Source of the DNA: Pseudomonas putida
GTDB taxonomy: Bacteria > Pseudomonadota > Gammaproteobacteria > Pseudomonadales > Pseudomonadaceae
Reading direction: 5' to 3'
NCBI RefSeq assembly: GCF_028682475.1
Contig: NZ_JANHLE010000044.1
Span: forward strand, 1 to 34,256
DNA: 34,256 bases
Shown here: in pieces, positions 23,628 to 33,236 of the stretch
Layout: every line of letters begins with the position of its first letter
How positions within the stretch are numbered: position 1 is the stretch's first letter
Position numbers and translations under genes: made by a program
The notes under the pieces: generated by a model
The model's input: the letters and a program-made list of their open reading frames with translations, nothing else
Told to the model about the DNA's origin: nothing
Database searches by the model: none

Positions 23628-24955
23628 ATATGCATAAGGTCATTTGGCAGGAAGGCATGCTCCTGCGTCCGCAGCATTTCCAGCATAACGATCGTTACTA
23701 CGACTACCAGATGAAAACCCGCACGCAGCTGCTGGGCAGCTATTGCTGGGGGTTTCTGGGGCTGGAGATCGATCTGCAGTTCCTCAACATGGGCAAACTG
23801 GTGATCAGTCAGGCCTGCGGCATCTTTCCCGACGGCAGTCTGTTCGAGCTGGGGGGCAACACCGAGCCGATGGTCCTCGACGTGCCGCCGAACACCGGCA
23901 ATACCCCGGTCTACCTGTCGTTGCCGCTGGTCACCGGCAACCACATCGAGGCGCGCCGTGCGGAGCAGTCCGATGTGCTGGCGCGTTACATCGCCTATGA
24001 GGTGCCGGTGGCCGACTCCAACGCCGGCGACGATTCCAGCAGCCAGATCAGCTGCGCCCGCCCGGACATGCGCCTGCTGCTTGGCGAGCAACAGAGCGAC
24101 CAGGCTTATGTGAAGCTCAAGCTCTGCGAAATCCTCGATACCACGCCGGATGGGGTGATCAAGCTCGACCCCGAGTTCGTGCCGACTTTCATCCACGCCC
24201 ATGCGTCGAGCTACCTGCTGTCGTGCCTGAAGGAGGTGATCAGCATGCTCAGCCATCGCGGCGACTCCCTGGCCGAACGGATTCGTTCCAACGGCAAGGT
24301 CGGTGGTGCCGAAGTCGGCGACTTCATGATGTTGCAACTGATCAACCGCACCGAGCTGCTGCTGCGCCACTACCTGGACCTGGAACAGGTGCATCCACAG
24401 GAGCTGTACCGCACGCTGCTGACCATGCTTGGCGACCTGGCGACCTTCTCCAGCGACAGCAAACGGCCACGGCTGGACAGTCGCTACCAGCACAGCGATC
24501 AGGGTGCGAGCTTCCGCACCTTGATGGACGCGATCCGCCAGGTGCTGTCGATGGTGCTCGAACAGCACGCCATTGAACTGGAGCTGCAGGCGCGTCAGTA
24601 CGGGATCACTGTCGCGCCGTTGCACGACCACAAGTTGCTGGGTTCGGCTTCGTTCGTCCTCGCCGCCAGTGCCAGCTGCGACTCCGAAGAACTACGCCAT
24701 CGCTTGCCGGCGCACCTCAAGGTCGGCGCGGTGGAGCAAATTCGCCAACTGGTTAACCTGCACCTGCCAGGGATCAAGGTTAAGCCCTTGCCGGTGGCGC
24801 CACGGCAGATCGCGTTCCACGCCAACAAAACCTATTTCATCCTCGAATTCACTGCCGAAGACCTGGCGCAACTGGAGCGCTCTGGCGGTTTCGCCTTCCA
24901 TGTGTCCGGCGAATTCGCTGAACTTGAACTGAAATTCTGGGCGATAAGAAATTGA
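23624..24955 (+). CDS. tssK: TssK, baseplate-membrane complex connector
   Basis: TssK (HsiJ/VasE) links the baseplate to the TssJLM complex. The frame is open from 23510, but the start is the ATG at 23624, which overlaps the tssJ stop (ATGA). It gives 443 residues, the usual length, beginning MNMHKVIWQEGMLLRPQHFQ, the hallmark N-terminus of the family. The C-terminal part has the expected FHANKTYFILEF segment. It is followed at once by tssL. Confidence 0.97.
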   Translation: MNMHKVIWQEGMLLRPQHFQHNDRYYDYQMKTRTQLLGSYCWGFLGLEIDLQFLNMGKLVISQACGIFPDGSLFELGGNTEPMVLDVPPNTGNTPVYLSLPLVTGNHIEARRAEQSDVLARYIAYEVPVADSNAGDDSSSQISCARPDMRLLLGEQQSDQAYVKLKLCEILDTTPDGVIKLDPEFVPTFIHAHASSYLLSCLKEVISMLSHRGDSLAERIRSNGKVGGAEVGDFMMLQLINRTELLLRHYLDLEQVHPQELYRTLLTMLGDLATFSSDSKRPRLDSRYQHSDQGASFRTLMDAIRQVLSMVLEQHAIELELQARQYGITVAPLHDHKLLGSASFVLAASASCDSEELRHRLPAHLKVGAVEQIRQLVNLHLPGIKVKPLPVAPRQIAFHANKTYFILEFTAEDLAQLERSGGFAFHVSGEFAELELKFWAIRN

Positions 24956-24960
24956 CCGAA

Positions 24961-25845
24961 ATGACCAAGAACATCGAATACGACCAGGACGACAAAACCG
25001 TCCTGGTCGATCGCCAGGGCCATGGCCCGGCGCAGGGGCCACTGACCGATTCGGCACCGCCGCCGCGCTTCGAGCAACTCGACCAGCGGATGGTCTACGC
25101 TGCGCGCCTGCGCCCGGCCGCAACCTTCAATATCAGCTTGAATGTGCTGGTGGCGGCGGCCTCCGACCTGCTGTCGGAAGTGGTGCGCCTGAAGCACAGC
25201 GAAACCTGCGAAGACTTACCCGCGCTCAACCAACGCTTGACCACCGGCCTTGAGCAGTTCGAGGTGCGTGCCCGGAACAATGGCGCGCAAAAGAATCAGG
25301 TCAACACGGCTCGCTATTTACTTTGCACTGTCCTCGATGAGGCGGTGGTCACCACTGAATGGGGCCAGCAAAGTACGTGGTCGCAGACCAGCCTTCTTAG
25401 TAGCTTCCACAGCGAAACCTTTGGTGGCGAGAAGTTCTTCCAGCTGCTGGGTCGGCTATCGAAGGACCCGGTCAAGAACCTGCCGATGCTGGAACTGATG
25501 TACCTGTGCCTGGCGCTGGGCTTCGAGGGCAAGTACCGGATCATCCCCCGCGGCTTCCTTGAACTCGACGGTATTCGCGATGCGTTGTACCGGCAGATCC
25601 GTCAGTTGCGTGGCGATGTACCACGCGAGCTGTCGCCACGCTGGGAGGGCCTGCGCGACAAACGCCGAGGGCTGGTGCGCATCGTGCCGTGGTGGATGGT
25701 GGTGCTGTTCACGCTGATCTGCCTGGCGGTGATGTATTCGGGGTTCGCCTGGGTGCTGGGCGAGCAGCGCGAGACCGTTCTGCAACCTTATCAGCAGCTT
25801 GACCCGGCCGCGGTCCAGCCTCAGCAGCAATACAGGGAGGTGTAA
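24961..25845 (+). CDS. tssL: TssL (DotU/IcmH-like) inner-membrane protein
   Basis: TssL is a C-tail-anchored inner-membrane protein that binds TssM and the baseplate. I use the ATG at 24961 (294 residues). A TTG at 24952 that overlaps the tssK stop is an alternative, and neither has a good ribosome site. Family motifs are NVLVAAASDLLSEVVRL, ARYLLCTVLDEAVVTTEWG, FHSETFGGEKFFQLLGRL and YLCLALGFEGKYR. One transmembrane helix lies at about 241-266 (IVPWWMVVLFTLICLAVMYS), with a short periplasmic tail. There is no OmpA-like extension. The stop overlaps the tssM start by one base. Confidence 0.95.
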   Translation: MTKNIEYDQDDKTVLVDRQGHGPAQGPLTDSAPPPRFEQLDQRMVYAARLRPAATFNISLNVLVAAASDLLSEVVRLKHSETCEDLPALNQRLTTGLEQFEVRARNNGAQKNQVNTARYLLCTVLDEAVVTTEWGQQSTWSQTSLLSSFHSETFGGEKFFQLLGRLSKDPVKNLPMLELMYLCLALGFEGKYRIIPRGFLELDGIRDALYRQIRQLRGDVPRELSPRWEGLRDKRRGLVRIVPWWMVVLFTLICLAVMYSGFAWVLGEQRETVLQPYQQLDPAAVQPQQQYREV

Positions 25846-28800
25846 TGAAAACGTTCATCAAGAAAATGACTGCCTTCCTGCGCCAGACGTGGCTCTGGAC
25901 GCTGTTGCTGGTGCTGTTCGTGGCGCTGTTGGTGTGGTTCGCCGGGCCGCTGCTGGCGGTCAACGATTATAAGTTCTGGGCAAGCGCGACCTCGCGTTTG
26001 CTGTCCATCAGCGTGCTGTTCCTGATCTGGGGCCTGACCATGGTCTTTGTCAGCTGGCGCGCCGGGATCCGCAAGAAAGCGGTGGAAGATAGCGAAGATG
26101 GCCAGGAACGTCTGCGTCGGCAAGAGCGGATTGACGAGGAGCAGAAAACGCTGAGTCGCCGCTTCAAGGACGCCCTATATACCCTCAAGACCTCGAGCCT
26201 GTACCGCGGACGCAGTGAGCGCTGGCGCGACGACCTGCCCTGGTACCTGTTGATCGGTCCGCAAAACAGTGGCAAGACCAGCCTGCTGGATTTCTCCGGT
26301 CTGGAGTTCCCGATCAACCAGATCGACCGCAAGCCGACCCGCGGCACCGATGGCACCGACGGCACCCGGCATTGCGACTGGTACTTTGCTGACCACGGTG
26401 TGCTGATCGATACCGCCGGTCGCTACCTGAGCCAAGACAACGCAGATGTCGACGGTAGCGCCTGGAGCGCCTTGCTCAACCTGTTGCGCAAGCGCCGTCG
26501 CGCGCGACCGCTCAACGGTGTGCTGATGACCATCGGGGTGGAGCGGCTGCTCAACGACAATGAAAATGCCCTGGAAAAGCTGGCGACCCAGGTACGCGGG
26601 CGGTTGCAGGAGGTGCACCAGCAGTTGCACGTCGATGTGCCTGTGTACCTGGTGCTGAGCAAGGCCGACCAGTTGCTCGGCTTTGACGAGTTCTTCGATC
26701 AGTTGAGCCGCGAGGAAAGTGAACAGGTGCTTGGCACCACCTTTGGCAAGGAGCAGAACGGCACCGACGGCGCTGTACTGCGTCACGAGTTCGAAGAGTT
26801 GCTACGACGCCTGAACAGCCAGGTGATCATGCGCATGCATCAGGAGCGCAACACCGAGTGCCGTGGCCGCATCCTGGACTTCCCGCATCAACTGGCACAG
26901 ATTGGCGAGGGCCTGTGCCAGTTCGTTGAAAAAGCATTCTCCGGCAACCGCTACCAGCGCGCCAGCCGCCTGCGCGGCTTTTACCTGACCAGCGCGCCGC
27001 ACCTGAGCGAAAAGCCCGACGACAAGACGGCCGACGGCGGCACTCGCCCGGGCAGGGCAGCCGGCGCTCAGCCGACCCTGCGCAGCAGTCGCCCGCGTTT
27101 CATTCACCACCTGCTGAGCCGGGTGATCTTCCCCGAGGCCGACCTGGCGGGCCTGGACAAGCGTGAGCGTAATCGCATCCATTGGGGCCAGCGTGGGCTG
27201 TACGTTGGCGCGCTGATGGCCCTGGTGTTGTTCGGTCTGCTCTGGGCTGGCGGTTTCTCCGCCAACTACCAGCGCCTGGAAAGCTTGCGCTCGTTGGCGC
27301 AAAACTGGAATCAGCAGCGCACGGCCCTGAGCGCCCGTGACGACGCGATGGCGGCGCTCAAGCCCCTCGACACCAGCTTCGAGGCCACCCAGGTGTTCCC
27401 GGACAAGGGCGATGTTTCGCTGCACGAGCGGGTCGGCCTGTACCAGGGCAAGGAAAGCAATCCGGTGGTGCTTGACGCCTATCAGCGCGAGCTGCAGGCG
27501 CAGCTGTTGCCTCGGGTGGCGCAGATGCTGGAAGGGCAGATCCGCAGCAACATGCGCGATCGCGGCCGCCTGCTCAACAGCCTGCGCGCGTACCTGATGC
27601 TGAACATGCAGGATCGTCGTGATCCGTCCTGGCTCAAGGACTGGGTGGCCAGCGACTGGTCTACGCGCTACGCCGGTAACACTTCAGTGCAGAACGGGTT
27701 GAACGCTCACTTCGAGCGGCTACTCGCGCTGCCGTTTAGCTACCCGCTCAACGACACGCTGGTGGCCCAGGCCCGCCAGGTGCTGCGCAGCGAGTCGCTG
27801 GCCAGCGTGGTCTATCGCGAATTGCGCGAACAGGCCCGCAGCTTGCCGGAATACCGCCTGAGCCAGCACCTGGGGTCGCAGGGCGAGCTGTTTTTCGGTA
27901 CTGACCATGCCATCCCGGGCTTCTACACCCAGGACGGTTATCAGCAGTACTTTTCGGTCCAGGGCACCGCCTTGGTCAGCGATATCCTGCGTGATAACTG
28001 GGTGCTGGGTGAGGGCAGCGGTATCAGCGGCATGGACCTGCGCCGCCTGATGGTGGCACTCGAGCAGCTGTATTTCCGCGATTACGCCAACCACTGGAGT
28101 GACGCGGTCGGTCAGGTTGGCCTGCAACCGTTCAGCGATGCCGGCGAAGGCGCCGATCAGCTCGCCGGCCTGACGTCGGCCAGCTCGCCGGTGCTGCAAC
28201 TGTTGGTGGCGGTGCGTGAAAACACCCGCTTCCAATCTATTGCAGAAAGTGCCGAAGAGATGAGCGTCATGGCCGACAAGGCGGCCGAGAAGGGCGGGGC
28301 GCTGGGCAAGGTTGCAGCGGCTGCCGCAGGCAAGGCTCAGCAAGCGCTGGCCAAGAAGCTGCCGGACACGGCGAAGCAGTCGCTGCAGCGTCGTTTCGAG
28401 CCGCTGCACCGTCTGCTTGATGACAACAACGGCCCGGCGGCGGACCTGACGCCAGCGCTACGGGCGCTGAATGACCTGCAACTGCAACTGGCCGGGCTGG
28501 CCCGTGCCAGCGCGCCCGAGCAGGCGGCGTATGAGCTGGCCAGGACCCGCATGGGCGGCCAGCGCGATGCGCTGAGCAACCTGCGCAACGCCTCGGTGCG
28601 CCTGCCGCGCCCGGTCAGTGCATGGTTCAACCTGCTGGCAGAGGACGCCTGGCGCCTGGTGCTCAACGACGCCTATCAGTACCTGAACCAGCGCTATCAG
28701 AGCGAGCTGTACAGCTTCTACGGCAAGGCCATCAACAAGCGTTACCCGTTCAGTGCCCACAGCACCAGCGATGTCGCCATCAATGACTTCCGTGAGTTCT

Positions 28801-29381
28801 TCAAGGCCCAGGGCATTGCCGATCGCTTCTTTGACACCTACATGCGGCCTTTCGTCAGTGGCGATCCGGGCAACTACCGCCTGCGCAGTATCGACGGCCA
28901 CAGTCTGCCGATGTCCAAGGCCTACCTCGACCAGATGGCGGCGGCCCAGGTGATCCGCCAGAGCTTCTTCGCGGAGGACCCGGCGCAGCCGCAGGTGCAG
29001 TTCAAGCTGGAGCCGTACACCCTGGACCCGACAGTCAGCCGTGCCGAGTTCCGCTTCGGCGACAAGACCATGGAGTACCGTCACGGTCCGATCGTGCCGA
29101 TGTCGTTCAAGTGGCCGACCGACGCTGAAGACGGCCGCACCAGCCTGGTACTGGAGAAGATGGTCGGACGCCCGATCGGCATCGAGAAGAACACCGGCCC
29201 CTGGTCACTGTTCCGCCTGTTTGACCTGATGCAGACCGAGTACCTGACGGGTCGTGATGTGTTGGTGCTCAAGGCTCAGGTGGGCGGGCTGCGTGCCAAC
29301 TATCTGCTGATGAGCCAGCGTGCGCCGAACCCGTTCGACGTGCGTGTGCTACGCAGCTACCGCATGCCGGCACAGCTCTGA
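25845..29381 (+). CDS. tssM: TssM (IcmF-like) inner-membrane channel protein
   Basis: TssM spans the inner membrane and periplasm, contacts TssJ, and forms the core of the trans-envelope channel. It has 1178 residues. Transmembrane helices are at about 15-38, 52-70 and 452-472. Between helices 2 and 3 is a cytoplasmic NTPase-like domain with an intact Walker A GPQNSGKTS (138-146) and DTAG (189-192). The periplasmic part contains the IcmF-related region and a C-terminal beta domain. A helical Ala/Lys-rich stretch near 805-845 (AAEKGGALGKVAAAAAGKAQ) stands out in the periplasmic region. The gene is intact and starts in the tssL stop codon. Confidence 0.97.
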   Translation: MKTFIKKMTAFLRQTWLWTLLLVLFVALLVWFAGPLLAVNDYKFWASATSRLLSISVLFLIWGLTMVFVSWRAGIRKKAVEDSEDGQERLRRQERIDEEQKTLSRRFKDALYTLKTSSLYRGRSERWRDDLPWYLLIGPQNSGKTSLLDFSGLEFPINQIDRKPTRGTDGTDGTRHCDWYFADHGVLIDTAGRYLSQDNADVDGSAWSALLNLLRKRRRARPLNGVLMTIGVERLLNDNENALEKLATQVRGRLQEVHQQLHVDVPVYLVLSKADQLLGFDEFFDQLSREESEQVLGTTFGKEQNGTDGAVLRHEFEELLRRLNSQVIMRMHQERNTECRGRILDFPHQLAQIGEGLCQFVEKAFSGNRYQRASRLRGFYLTSAPHLSEKPDDKTADGGTRPGRAAGAQPTLRSSRPRFIHHLLSRVIFPEADLAGLDKRERNRIHWGQRGLYVGALMALVLFGLLWAGGFSANYQRLESLRSLAQNWNQQRTALSARDDAMAALKPLDTSFEATQVFPDKGDVSLHERVGLYQGKESNPVVLDAYQRELQAQLLPRVAQMLEGQIRSNMRDRGRLLNSLRAYLMLNMQDRRDPSWLKDWVASDWSTRYAGNTSVQNGLNAHFERLLALPFSYPLNDTLVAQARQVLRSESLASVVYRELREQARSLPEYRLSQHLGSQGELFFGTDHAIPGFYTQDGYQQYFSVQGTALVSDILRDNWVLGEGSGISGMDLRRLMVALEQLYFRDYANHWSDAVGQVGLQPFSDAGEGADQLAGLTSASSPVLQLLVAVRENTRFQSIAESAEEMSVMADKAAEKGGALGKVAAAAAGKAQQALAKKLPDTAKQSLQRRFEPLHRLLDDNNGPAADLTPALRALNDLQLQLAGLARASAPEQAAYELARTRMGGQRDALSNLRNASVRLPRPVSAWFNLLAEDAWRLVLNDAYQYLNQRYQSELYSFYGKAINKRYPFSAHSTSDVAINDFREFFKAQGIADRFFDTYMRPFVSGDPGNYRLRSIDGHSLPMSKAYLDQMAAAQVIRQSFFAEDPAQPQVQFKLEPYTLDPTVSRAEFRFGDKTMEYRHGPIVPMSFKWPTDAEDGRTSLVLEKMVGRPIGIEKNTGPWSLFRLFDLMQTEYLTGRDVLVLKAQVGGLRANYLLMSQRAPNPFDVRVLRSYRMPAQL

Positions 29382-30109
29382 TGCGCGGCAGTGGTCCCTG
29401 GCGCAGCGCGGCGCGCACCGATCCGGGCAAGGTGCGGGCGCGCAACGAAGATGCCTTTCTCGATTGTCCGCAGCAAGGCCTGTGGGTGGTCGCGGACGGC
29501 ATGGGCGGGCATCAGGGCGGCGATATCGCCAGCCAGTTGATCGTCGCCAGCCTGGCCGAGCTGCCCGCGCAGGACAGTTTCGACGAGCAGCTCAAGGGCC
29601 TGCGCCAGTGCCTGCACTGGCTCAACCGGCGCCTGAGCCAGGAGTTGACCGTCACCGCCGGGCGGCAGGACAGCATCATCGGCAGCACGGTGGTCGCGCT
29701 GTTGCTGGAAGGCAACCGCGCGGCGTGCATCTGGGCGGGTGACAGCCGCTGTTACCTGTGGCGCGGGCGGCGTTTGTACCAGCTGTCCAGGGACCATTCG
29801 CTGCAGCAACAATTGATCGACGAGCAACAGATGAGCGTCGAACAGGCGCGTGCGCATCCGGCGGCCAATGCCCTGACCCGGGCGGTGGGCGCCGGCGAGC
29901 AACTGACCCTGGATATCCTGGAACTGCAGGTCTACCCCGGTGATGCCTTCCTGCTGTGCAGTGACGGCCTGTATCAGGGCTTGACCTGCGACGCGCTGGG
30001 CAATGCCTTGAGCCTGGCTTCGCCGCAAGTGGCGCTGGATCGTCTGTTTGCTGGCGCCATGCGGGGCGCGGCACGGGACAACATGACCGCCGTGGTGATC
30101 CGCCAGTGA
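29381..30109 (+). CDS. stp1: PP2C-family Ser/Thr phosphatase (Stp1/PppA-like)
   Basis: This phosphatase removes phosphate from the targets of the neighbouring kinase, including probably the FHA protein. It has 242 residues, close to a minimal PP2C domain. Metal-binding and catalytic motifs are present: RNEDA (21-25), VADGMGGH (37-44), AGDSR (119-123), CSDGLY (193-198) and RDN (232-234). There is no signal or membrane segment, so it is cytoplasmic. It starts within the tssM stop (TGATG) and overlaps the kinase by four bases. It corresponds to stp1 in the H2-T6SS. Confidence 0.95.
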   Translation: MRGSGPWRSAARTDPGKVRARNEDAFLDCPQQGLWVVADGMGGHQGGDIASQLIVASLAELPAQDSFDEQLKGLRQCLHWLNRRLSQELTVTAGRQDSIIGSTVVALLLEGNRAACIWAGDSRCYLWRGRRLYQLSRDHSLQQQLIDEQQMSVEQARAHPAANALTRAVGAGEQLTLDILELQVYPGDAFLLCSDGLYQGLTCDALGNALSLASPQVALDRLFAGAMRGAARDNMTAVVIRQ

Positions 30110-31158
30110 GTGATCTCAATGCCGGGCGGGATGACCTGCTGATGAGCGAGGAGGCGTCCAGCGACCTGAGCTGTTCCGCCTTCGCCAACGCCAATCAGGC
30201 ACCGCGTCCGGTGGCATCCAAGGGCAAGGGCCGCAAGCGCTCCAGAAAGCATTCCCGCTCCAAAGACAAGTCCGTGGCACCAGTGGGCGGACTACCGGAG
30301 GTACTGGCCGGCCGTTACTGCCTCGAGCGCCTGCTCGGGGCCGGAGGTATGGGCGCCGTCTACCGCGCGCGGGATTTGCTGCACGAACAGTTCGGCGATC
30401 CGGACCCCTACATAGCGCTCAAAGTCATGAGCGAAGCATTCTCCGAATCGCCGGATGCCAGCGCCTTGCTCTACAGCGAGTTCACCCTGACCCGACGCCT
30501 GCGTCACCCGAACATCGTGCGCTTGCACAGTTTCGAGGTGGATACCCAGTGCCAGCGCGCCTTCATCACCATGGAGCTGATGCGCGGCCTGGTTCTGGAC
30601 AAACTGCTCTGCGAACGCCCTGCCGGTCTGCCATGCGATGAGCTGTGCGAGGTGGTGCGGCCACTGCTCGATGCCTTGGCATACAGCCACGCACAGGGTG
30701 TGCTGCACGGCGACCTGAAACCGAGCAACGTGATGTTGTGTGAAGATGGTGTGCGACTGTTCGACTTCGGCCTCAGCCAGGCCGAGGAGGGCATCCTGAC
30801 CGGTCTGCCGCAGCTCAGCCGCAGCCGCTTCAACGCCTGGACGCCAAGCTATGCCGCCCCGGAATTGCTGGAGGGCGGAGCGCTGTCTGTCGGTAGCGAT
30901 CTGTATGCGCTGGCGTGTGTGATCTATGAGCTGGCCTGCGGCAAACACCCATTCCGGCGCTTGCCTTCCACCCAGGCTCGCAAAGAGCGCCTTGAGCATC
31001 AACTGCAAGCACCTCGCAACCTTCCGAAACACTGTTGGCCTGTTCTGCAGCGGGCGCTGGCTTTTGATCCGGCGGCGCGGCTCACCACGGTCTCCCAGCT
31101 ACAGGATGCATTCAGGGGGCCCACGTCGTGGCTACAGCGCTGGCTGTATCACCACTAA
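30106..31158 (+). CDS. stk1: Ser/Thr protein kinase (Stk1/PpkA-like)
   Basis: This Hanks-type kinase of 350 residues starts at a GTG that overlaps the phosphatase stop (GTGA). The first 68 or so residues are a polar tail with a very basic segment (KGKGRKRSRKHSRSKDK, 40-56). The kinase domain has the glycine loop GAGGMG (78-83), catalytic Lys106, probable helix-C Glu125, HGDLKPSN (201-208), DFG (220-222) and APE (251-253). The HGD form in place of HRD marks it as a non-RD kinase. No transmembrane helix is obvious, unlike PpkA of the H1 system. It ends the T6SS operon, 23 bases before vgrG. Confidence 0.94.
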   Translation: MSDLNAGRDDLLMSEEASSDLSCSAFANANQAPRPVASKGKGRKRSRKHSRSKDKSVAPVGGLPEVLAGRYCLERLLGAGGMGAVYRARDLLHEQFGDPDPYIALKVMSEAFSESPDASALLYSEFTLTRRLRHPNIVRLHSFEVDTQCQRAFITMELMRGLVLDKLLCERPAGLPCDELCEVVRPLLDALAYSHAQGVLHGDLKPSNVMLCEDGVRLFDFGLSQAEEGILTGLPQLSRSRFNAWTPSYAAPELLEGGALSVGSDLYALACVIYELACGKHPFRRLPSTQARKERLEHQLQAPRNLPKHCWPVLQRALAFDPAARLTTVSQLQDAFRGPTSWLQRWLYHH

Positions 31159-31181
31159 TCACCTTGCTTAAGGACAAGTCT

Positions 31182-33236
31182 ATGTTCACGCCGGGCAATG
31201 CCGTGCAATTCGAACTATTGATCCCTATGGTACGTCACGACTTCAAGGTCCTGGCGTTTGACGGCACGGAAGCCATCAGCACGCTGTACGCGGTCCACAT
31301 CGAACTGGTCAGTGAGTACCCTGACTTCGATCTTGAAAGCCTGCTCAGTCAACCGGCGTTTCTGCGCTTTGGTTTGAACGGGGAAGGCTTGCATGGTCGT
31401 ATCGAAGACGTTCGGGTGGAGGAGCCCGGTACACGCCTGACCCGCTACCACCTGACCCTGGTCCCGGCGCTGCACTACTTGCAGTTCAGCCACAATCAGC
31501 GAATTTTCCAGCAACTGACGGTGCCGCAGATCATCGCCCAAGTGCTCCAGGGTCATGGCATTCAGGCCGATGCCTATAGCTTTCATGTCCGCAACAGTCC
31601 CGTACGCGAATACTGCACTCAATACTTCGAAAACGACTACCAGCTACTGCAACGGCTGTGCAGCGAAGAAGGCATTGCCTGGCATCACCAGCACAGCCCG
31701 GACGGTCATCGGCTGGTGTTCACCGAAGACCAGACGTTTTTCCCCAAACTGGGGGCAACGCCTTATCAGCAAGGCACCGGGCAGGTGGCCGAGCATCCGG
31801 TCATCAGCCAGTTCTCCCGGCGCTTCAACACCCGCACCAGTGCCGTCACCCGGCGCGACTACGACCTGAAACGCCCCAGCCGGCTGGTGGAAAACCGCTT
31901 CACCGCCGAGTTCAAACCGGCGCTTGAGGATTACCACTACCCCACGCCGATCGACACCGAAGAACGCGGCAAACAACTGGCCCGCCGCGCCCTGGAACGG
32001 CATCGAATCGACTACCAGCTGGCCGAAGGCAACAGCGATCAGCCGAGCCTGCGTAGCGGTCACTTCTTTGACCTGCGCGAACACCCGCGTAAAGCCAGTA
32101 ACGACTTATGGCTATTGCTCAGCGTGACCCACGAAGGCAAGCAGCCGCAGGTGCTGGAGGAGGCGGCCAGCAGCGAAAAACCGCCCGCAGACGGCTTTAG
32201 CCAAGGCTACCGCAACAACTTCAGTGCCATTCCCTGGGACGTGTTCTACCGGCCACCGCTGGTCACCCGCAATTCCGTGCTGGTCAGCCAGACCGCCCGT
32301 GTCACCGGGCCTGAGGGCGAAGAAATCTTTTGCGATGAGCATGGCCGGGTGAAAGTCGAGTTCCATTGGGACCGCGCCGCGCTGAACAGCGACAAGAGCA
32401 GTTGCTGGCTACGGGTTTCATCCAGCTGGGCCGGAGAGGGCTTTGGCGCGGTGACCATTCCGCGCATCGGTATGGAAGTGGTGGTGACCTACCTGGAGGG
32501 CAATCCCGACCAGCCGTTGATTACCGGCTGTGTGCCCAACACGCGCACGGCGGTGCCGTATCCCTTGCCCACCAACAAAACCAGAACCGTGTTGCGCAGC
32601 CGCAGTTCGCCCGCCGGTGGCGGTTACAACGAACTGTCGATTGAAGACCGGGCCGGGCAGGAAAAAATCTACCTGCGGGCCCAGCGTGACCTGGAGCAGA
32701 AGATCGAGAACGACAGCCAGCTGGAAGTCGGTCACGAACGCCGGGAAACCATCAAGGGCAACAGCATTGCGGTACTGGAAGCTGAAGATCAGCGCACCGT
32801 GACAGCGGACCGTAAAGTTGAGCTCAAGGCCAACGACCACCTGCAGGTCGCCAGCAGCAGCCATACCCGCGTTGGCCAAACGCTGGTGGTTGAAGCGGGT
32901 CAGCAAGTGCACCTTAAGGCAGGCGCCCATGTGATCCTCGATGCCGGCGCCAGCATCACCTTGAAAGGTGGCGGTCAGCACATTGTGGTCGGGCCTGGCG
33001 GCATTTTCAGCAGTACTGCAATCCAGATCGGCGGGGCGCCGCAGGGAGGGACTGCAGCGAATCCACTGTTACCCGGCGTACTTCAGGCGCTGATGACGCC
33101 ATCCGACCTGCCGCCAGTAATCGCCCCTGCACAACAGGCGCTCATGGCCGTTGCCAAGGCTCAGGGCGCAGATTTCTGTCCACTCTGCGAGGCCTGTAAA
33201 AATGGCCTGTGCTCGCCTGCGGGGGGCGCGGTATGA
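31182..33236 (+). CDS. vgrG: VgrG spike protein, complete (T6SS TssI)
   Basis: This complete VgrG has 684 residues. The start at 31182 has AAGGA seven bases upstream; an in-frame ATG at 31128 lies inside the kinase gene. The gp27-like base covers about 1-360 (RYHLTLVPALHYLQF, FENDYQLLQRLCSEEGIAWH), followed by the gp5 OB fold (GRVKVEFHWD, IPRIGMEVVVTY) and a beta-helix needle ending HIVVGPGGIF. There is no evolved toxin domain. The last 64 or so residues differ from the left VgrG and end in a Cys cluster (FCPLCEACKNGLCSP). That tail probably recruits the adaptor encoded next. Nearly the whole overlap with the left gene is identical. Confidence 0.97.
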   Translation: MFTPGNAVQFELLIPMVRHDFKVLAFDGTEAISTLYAVHIELVSEYPDFDLESLLSQPAFLRFGLNGEGLHGRIEDVRVEEPGTRLTRYHLTLVPALHYLQFSHNQRIFQQLTVPQIIAQVLQGHGIQADAYSFHVRNSPVREYCTQYFENDYQLLQRLCSEEGIAWHHQHSPDGHRLVFTEDQTFFPKLGATPYQQGTGQVAEHPVISQFSRRFNTRTSAVTRRDYDLKRPSRLVENRFTAEFKPALEDYHYPTPIDTEERGKQLARRALERHRIDYQLAEGNSDQPSLRSGHFFDLREHPRKASNDLWLLLSVTHEGKQPQVLEEAASSEKPPADGFSQGYRNNFSAIPWDVFYRPPLVTRNSVLVSQTARVTGPEGEEIFCDEHGRVKVEFHWDRAALNSDKSSCWLRVSSSWAGEGFGAVTIPRIGMEVVVTYLEGNPDQPLITGCVPNTRTAVPYPLPTNKTRTVLRSRSSPAGGGYNELSIEDRAGQEKIYLRAQRDLEQKIENDSQLEVGHERRETIKGNSIAVLEAEDQRTVTADRKVELKANDHLQVASSSHTRVGQTLVVEAGQQVHLKAGAHVILDAGASITLKGGGQHIVVGPGGIFSSTAIQIGGAPQGGTAANPLLPGVLQALMTPSDLPPVIAPAQQALMAVAKAQGADFCPLCEACKNGLCSPAGGAV
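31765..33041 (+). repeat. Right copy of long direct repeat (vgrG body)
   Basis: This is the partner of bases 1-1277, in the same orientation and without gaps. Differences cluster lightly in the first third, while the OB fold and needle are almost unchanged. The matching ends at the codons for the conserved IGGAP, and both tails then diverge. Confidence 0.9.
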
